A DNA stretch of 13,245 bases, from the NCBI GenBank assembly GCA_002509745.1, contig DAWK01000047.1, forward strand, positions 6,986-20,230. Direction: 5' to 3'. Both the position numbers and the translations under genes were made by a program. This document shows, one piece after another, positions 9,610 to 13,245 of the stretch. The DNA comes from Methanobacteriaceae archaeon UBA349 (GTDB lineage Archaea > Methanobacteriota > Methanobacteria > Methanobacteriales > Methanobacteriaceae). Position 1 is the first letter of the stretch; each line of letters starts with the position of its first letter. The notes beneath the pieces were generated by a model. It was not told the origin of the DNA and did no database searches. It saw only the letters and a list, made by a program, of their open reading frames with translations.

Positions 9610-10401
9610 TTATTTAGATTTTTTTTCTTCTTCCATAACACTCAATTCAGACCCTAGGAAGTCTTTAATGTCCCGTATACTGTTGAGTAATTGTGCAGGG
9701 AACACAATGGTTGAGTTTTTCTCGGCAGCGATGTTACTGAGTACTTGCATAATCCGCAGCTGCAGAGCTACTGGATGTTCAGTAATGATATCTGCAGCAT
9801 CCCCTAATTTACCTGCTGCCAGATATTCTCCTTCTGCAGAGATAATTTTGGCTCTTTTCTCTCTTTCAGCTTCAGCTTGTAGAGCAATAGCCCTTTGCAT
9901 GCTTTCTGGCAATTTAATATCTTTTATTTCCACGGTGGTAACTTTAATTCCCCATGGTTCGCTGTGTCCATCTATAATTTCCTGAATTTTTTGGTTGACA
10001 TGAGGGGTATCTGATAAAACTTGGTCTAATGTAAATTGTCCTACCACACTTCTAACAGTGGTCTGAGAAATCTGATTTACTGCTCGGTTGTAGTTTTCAA
10101 TCTCTACTACTGCTTTATATGCATCCACCACTTTAAAATAGGCCACTGCGGCCACATCAATGGTTACATTATCTTGTGTAATGATTTTCTGAGCAGGGAT
10201 AGGCATAGTAACTATTCTAAGTGAAGGCTTTACCATACGATCAACCAGAGGAATAATTATTCTAAGTCCTGGTTCTCTAACACCTATTACTTTACCCAGT
10301 CTAAAAACGACTCCTCGTTCGTACTGGTTCACAACCTTGACAGAAAGTCCGATAATAATCAGTATGGCTGCCAATATAATAATTATAGTAAGCAAATCCA
10401 T
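9610..10401 (-). CDS. SPFH/stomatin-like (slipin) membrane protein
   Basis: A 263-residue protein of the stomatin/prohibitin superfamily. These proteins form ring-like oligomers on the membrane and organise lipid microdomains or protease and channel partners. The N-terminus is a membrane segment (residues 4-20). The SPFH domain follows, with [13 protein letters not shown] (25-37), [14 protein letters not shown] (42-55), the stomatin signature [16 protein letters not shown] (76-91) and TTVRSVVG (114-121). The helix [20 protein letters not shown] (164-183) leads to a coiled coil. The length is typical for an archaeal slipin. GGAGG lies seven bases before the ATG, one of the strongest ribosome sites in the window. 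Many archaeal relatives sit next to an NfeD-type membrane protease gene; none is present here, the upstream gene being divergent. Confidence 0.94.
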   Translation of the reverse strand: MDLLTIIIILAAILIIIGLSVKVVNQYERGVVFRLGKVIGVREPGLRIIIPLVDRMVKPSLRIVTMPIPAQKIITQDNVTIDVAAVAYFKVVDAYKAVVEIENYNRAVNQISQTTVRSVVGQFTLDQVLSDTPHVNQKIQEIIDGHSEPWGIKVTTVEIKDIKLPESMQRAIALQAEAEREKRAKIISAEGEYLAAGKLGDAADIITEHPVALQLRIMQVLSNIAAEKNSTIVFPAQLLNSIRDIKDFLGSELSVMEEEKKSK

Positions 10402-10585
10402 TTTATACCCTCCAATGTTCTCTAAATTTTAGATTTTAAACTAATATTATTTCTACTTTTAATAATATGCCTCTTAAAACTAATAAAATTTAGTAAAAAT
10501 AGGTGAATAATAAACTCAAAAAAGCAAAAAATTTAAAAGGTAATTAATTTAGTATTTAGTTCTATAATTTTATATAGTAGTTTAG

Positions 10586-10607
10586 TTTAACTAGTCTATT
10601 TAACTAG
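10586..10607. repeat. Direct repeat TTTAACTAG x2, operator-like
   Basis: TTTAACTAG occurs at 10586-10594 and again at 10599-10607, 13 bp from start to start, 10 bases past a TATA-like TTTATATA (10568-10575). Repeats that overlap a start site are a common arrangement for archaeal repressors. The sequence is AT-rich, so chance is possible. Confidence 0.35.
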
Positions 10608-10720
10608 ATACTAATCCAATTTGTATATTTTTCATTATCTAAAAATTTTTAATGGTCTGATTTCTATAAAACAAAAATTTTGCTATACTTACTAATTATT
10701 TAGATCTATTAAATTTAAAA

Positions 10721-10730
10721 TATATATTAA
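10721..10730 (+). promoter_or_regulatory. TATA-like box for the UPF0104 gene
   Basis: TATATATTAA lies 54-63 bases before the ATG at 10784, giving a predicted leader of about 30 bases. It was chosen because it is the closest strong TATA match upstream of the gene. Confidence 0.4.
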
Positions 10731-10783
10731 TTAATAATAAAATTCAACTTATTAACCTATTAACTCATTAATGACTGGTTATA

Positions 10784-11800
10784 ATGAAACACAAAGGACT
10801 AATTTTAATACTGGTTGGCATAGGGATTATAGCAGCCATGATAATATTCATAGGCCCAGAGAAAATCTTAAATGCATTGGAAAAGGCAAATCCAATTTTT
10901 ATAATCTTAGCAATACTTGTTCAATTCCTTGTTTATGGCTTGTGGGCATTGAGATGGTCAATAACCACTAACTCCGTCAAAATAAATGTTAAGAAAAGAC
11001 ATCTTTTACCTATGCTCATGGTGGGACTTGCAGTAAACAATATCACTCCTAGTGGCAGAGGAGGAGGAGAACCGGTCAGGGCTTATATTTTAAGCAAATA
11101 TTCTAAATGTTCCATGGAATCTTCATTTGCAACAGTGATTGCAGATAGGGGCCTGGATATGTTCCCATTTATCGTTTTAGCAGTCATAACTATTTTTGCG
11201 GTTATGATGACTTTTAGTCTGCCGTTTTGGGTTCTTTTAAGTTTAATTATCGCTGTAATACTACTTATTGTAATTTTTGTACTGATTTTTTATACATCTT
11301 TAAACAAAAAAGCAGGAGAAAAATTCACGCGATGGGTTTTAAAACTTATAAGAAGGTTTTACCGGAAAAATCCGGAAAAACTTGAAAAAAAAGCTTTAAG
11401 TGCCATAAATGAATTTCAGTTCACCATGAAAATAATGCTGAAAGATAGGAAAGTAATGTTATATGGTATTCCACTTTCATTTTTGATCTGGTTTTTTGAA
11501 ATAATGAGGGTTTATCTGGTATTTTCCGCCTTTGGAATGGATATATCATTAATTTTAATAGCAGAAGTTTTTATAATTGCCAGTTTAATTGGAATGATTC
11601 CATTACTTCCGGGAGGCCTAGGGGCGGTTGACGGGATTATGATAATACTTTATTCTGCTGCGGGTGTCCCTCCTTCGATTAGTGCCGCGGCCACTGTTCT
11701 GGAACGATTAATATCATTTTGGATGACTTCTATTATAGGGATCGCATGTTTGCCTTATTTCGGGTCTGGTGTTATTGAAAAAATATCAAAGAAAATATAA
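10784..11800 (+). CDS. UPF0104 / LPG synthase-like multispan membrane protein
   Basis: A 338-residue integral membrane protein of the UPF0104 group, related to the membrane half of bacterial lysylphosphatidylglycerol synthase and to archaeal AglD-type proteins. Family motifs seen are LRWSI (56-60), NNITPSGRGGGEPVRAY (85-101), ADRGLDM (120-126), IPLLPGGLGAVDG (272-284) and ERLISFW (307-313). About seven to eight spans are expected, for example 6-23, 37-55, 127-145, 147-170, 226-247, 257-275 and 312-326. The aminoacyl-transferase domain of MprF is absent, so it should not add lysine to lipid. Handling of a lipid-linked substrate is inferred from the family. The gene stands alone between two spacers. 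No strong ribosome binding site is visible. A short overlapping frame (10771-10971) is a shadow. Confidence 0.9.
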   Translation: MKHKGLILILVGIGIIAAMIIFIGPEKILNALEKANPIFIILAILVQFLVYGLWALRWSITTNSVKINVKKRHLLPMLMVGLAVNNITPSGRGGGEPVRAYILSKYSKCSMESSFATVIADRGLDMFPFIVLAVITIFAVMMTFSLPFWVLLSLIIAVILLIVIFVLIFYTSLNKKAGEKFTRWVLKLIRRFYRKNPEKLEKKALSAINEFQFTMKIMLKDRKVMLYGIPLSFLIWFFEIMRVYLVFSAFGMDISLILIAEVFIIASLIGMIPLLPGGLGAVDGIMIILYSAAGVPPSISAAATVLERLISFWMTSIIGIACLPYFGSGVIEKISKKI

Positions 11801-11990
11801 TATGCTAAACTGGTATAGTAAAAATATTAACTAAAAAATTATATTATACCTAAATTAGTTAAATAATAAAATCCATAATTTATAATGTAAACTGAATTGT
11901 TCATAATATTTAATTCATAAACAATCATAGATTAATATTTAATTATTATTTAAAAATTATAAGAATTAATAATTAGTAATTTAATTTAAA

Positions 11991-11996
11991 GTGGAG
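11991..11996 (+). promoter_or_regulatory. Ribosome binding site of the PAS sensor gene
   Basis: GTGGAG sits seven bases before ATG 12004 and fixes the start of the sensor gene. The rest of the 203-bp spacer (11801-12003) is AT-rich without other clear features. Confidence 0.6.
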
Positions 11997-12003
11997 ATTT
12001 TAA

Positions 12004-13137
12004 ATGCAGGAAGAGTATTCTCATATGGGGGGAGGAGTTACTGAAGATAGTGATCACTTTGAATTAAAAAAATCATTCTTAAATGAATATGAGATGTTAA
12101 GTGAGGATATTAGGAATTCCAATCAATTTTTAAATTTATTACTAGACCAAAATCCAGATCCTTGGTATTTATATGACTTGAAGGGATTTTTAATTGACTG
12201 TAACAAATCTTTTGAAGACTTGGTAGGTTACACTCGAGTTGATTTAGTTGGTAAATGTTTTTTGCAACTAAAATTACTACCGCTTATCCAAAGAGCCAGA
12301 GCTAAGATTATTCTGGATAAAAATGCGGCAGGTATGATCAGTGGCCCAGATGAATTTGAATTCATAACTAAAAATGGGGAACTGATTAATGTTGAACTTA
12401 AAAATTCTTTAGTTGACATAAAAAATCGAAAATTAGTTCTGGTAACTATAAGGGATGTTGAAAAGCATTTAAAGAAAGAGAAAGAGCTGGAAAGTCGCAC
12501 TGAAGCTCGAGAAAAAATGATTGAGGAACTTTATCGGCAAATTGAAAAAAATTTGCAGATTGTAACCAGCCTTATGAATCTCCAAAAAGCTCACATGAGG
12601 GACGATAAGGATGCTGAACTTCTTCAAGATACTCATAATCGTGTTAAATCTATTAGAAAAGCTTATGAAAAGCTTATTCAATCTCCAGAGCTTACTCGTA
12701 TTAATTTTGCAGAATATTCTAAAAGTATTCTCTCCGGCCTTTTAAGTACCTATGCTCCAGAGCCAGGTAATATAGGGTTAAATGTTGAATTAGAAGATAC
12801 TTTCATGGATATGAGTACTTCTATTCCTTTGGGTATGATTTTAACGGAATTAGTTTCTAATAGTTTTAGACACGCTTTTAAACCGAATATAATGGGTGAA
12901 ATAAGAATTATTTTTAAAAATTATCCAGATTACTATGTTTTAAGGGTTCAGGATAATGGTGATGGATTCCCTGATGATGTTAATTTTGATAGAACACATT
13001 CGCTGGGCCTGCAACTGGTTAAAAGTTTAGTAAATCAGATAGATGGTAATATGAAAAGAAAACTGTCCGGCGGGACTTGTTTTTCAATAGAAGTCCCTAA
13101 ATTGGGAAGTCTAGAGCTGGATCGGATTTATGAGTGA
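12004..13137 (+). CDS. PAS domain sensor protein with HisKA_2-like region lacking the phosphoacceptor His
   Basis: A 377-residue soluble sensor protein. A short N-terminal region and helix (1-45) lead to a PAS domain (about 46-155; DPWYLYDLKGFLIDCNKSFEDLVGYT is typical), a coiled linker (155-172), a HisKA_2-type dimer region (172-228) and a HATPase domain (about 270-366). ATP-binding motifs are intact: the N-box ELVSNSFRHAF with Asn286, DNGDGF (317-322), SLGLQLV (333-339) and GGT (356-358). In HisKA_2 kinases the phosphorylated His lies in a motif like EIHHRVKNNLQ. Here the aligned segment is ELYRQIEKNLQ (175-185), so Tyr177 replaces it and the second His is Arg. The HExL His of the next helix is also Tyr (221). 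The protein may be a pseudokinase or act by another route. No transmembrane segment and no neighbouring response regulator were seen. Confidence 0.9.
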   Translation: MQEEYSHMGGGVTEDSDHFELKKSFLNEYEMLSEDIRNSNQFLNLLLDQNPDPWYLYDLKGFLIDCNKSFEDLVGYTRVDLVGKCFLQLKLLPLIQRARAKIILDKNAAGMISGPDEFEFITKNGELINVELKNSLVDIKNRKLVLVTIRDVEKHLKKEKELESRTEAREKMIEELYRQIEKNLQIVTSLMNLQKAHMRDDKDAELLQDTHNRVKSIRKAYEKLIQSPELTRINFAEYSKSILSGLLSTYAPEPGNIGLNVELEDTFMDMSTSIPLGMILTELVSNSFRHAFKPNIMGEIRIIFKNYPDYYVLRVQDNGDGFPDDVNFDRTHSLGLQLVKSLVNQIDGNMKRKLSGGTCFSIEVPKLGSLELDRIYE

Positions 13138-13144
13138 TTTTTTT
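13138..13144 (+). terminator. Oligo-T terminator after the PAS sensor gene
   Basis: Seven T directly follow the TGA stop, and more T-rich sequence continues. This fits an archaeal oligo-T stop. The remaining bases to the window end hold no visible gene. Confidence 0.45.
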
Positions 13145-13245
13145 ATTTTAACTTATTTTAATTATTTTAAAATATAATTATGATTATTTCTAATATATTT
13201 ATTATAGCAAGCACTTATTTGTAATTTCTTTAAGTGTTTAATTAA

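Larger units (their letters stand above)
10402..10783. other. 382-bp divergent promoter region
   Basis: This stretch separates the SPFH gene (- strand) from the UPF0104 gene (+ strand) and must hold promoters for both. Candidate TATA elements are TTTATATA (10568-10575) and TATATATTAA (10721-10730). A short direct repeat at 10586-10607 lies beside the first. No RNA gene or reading frame was seen. Confidence 0.6.

Noticed and set aside
9668..10224. Two + strand open frames of 105 and 62 codons
   Set aside because: Both are antisense shadows of the SPFH gene, whose signature motifs are clear.
12228..12681. Two - strand open frames of 90 and 70 codons
   Set aside because: They are antisense to the PAS sensor gene and have Ser/Phe-rich composition typical of reverse-frame translation of AT-rich genes.

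Overview
The window is AT-rich, archaeal in character and most like a Methanobacterium-type methanogen (Methanobacteriales). The evidence is a Holliday junction resolvase of the archaeal Hjc family, a tRNA-Trp gene whose intron carries box C/D guide RNA motifs, mostly no encoded CCA on the tRNAs, TATA-type promoters with short leaders, GGTG/GGAG ribosome binding sites, and a histidine-kinase-like protein of the HisKA_2 type that is common in these methanogens. The genus is inferred from general knowledge, not from a search.

Layout. Positions 1-516 hold a tRNA cluster on the + strand: the 3' end of an unassigned tRNA, then tRNA-Glu(UUC), tRNA-Leu(UAG) and tRNA-His(GUG). Next come a 99-residue protein of unknown function (794-1093) and hjc (1151-1558). 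A gene-poor gap (1559-2078) contains what may be the decayed remains of a small gene. tRNA-Cys(GCA) and intron-containing tRNA-Trp(CCA) follow, then an MBL-fold hydrolase (2471-3088).

From 3257 to 10401 every gene is on the - strand and every product is a membrane protein or works with one: a DUF457/YdjM-like membrane protein, a LemA-DUF2207 pair (one transcription unit, 22-23 bp gap), a TrkA-type potassium channel regulator, a TrkH-type potassium transporter, and an SPFH/stomatin-like protein. Several have their own promoter signals, so this is a neighbourhood rather than a single operon. A 382-bp divergent intergenic region leads into two + strand genes: a UPF0104/LPG-synthase-like multispan membrane protein (10784-11800) and a PAS sensor protein with a HisKA_2-like region and intact ATPase motifs (12004-13137).

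How the genes fit together. TrkH and TrkA together make a K+ uptake system gated by nucleotide binding. LemA and DUF2207 probably act together at the membrane; their role is not known. The rest look like independent housekeeping or envelope genes.

Most noteworthy points: (1) the sensor protein has Tyr where the HisKA_2 phosphoacceptor His should be; (2) the tRNA-Trp intron has box D guide bases that place C34 of the anticodon exactly at the methylation position, while its D' spacer has no evident match to the usual second site U39; (3) the tRNA-His gene lacks an encoded G-1 and is the only tRNA here followed by CCA. No clear new multi-gene system was found.
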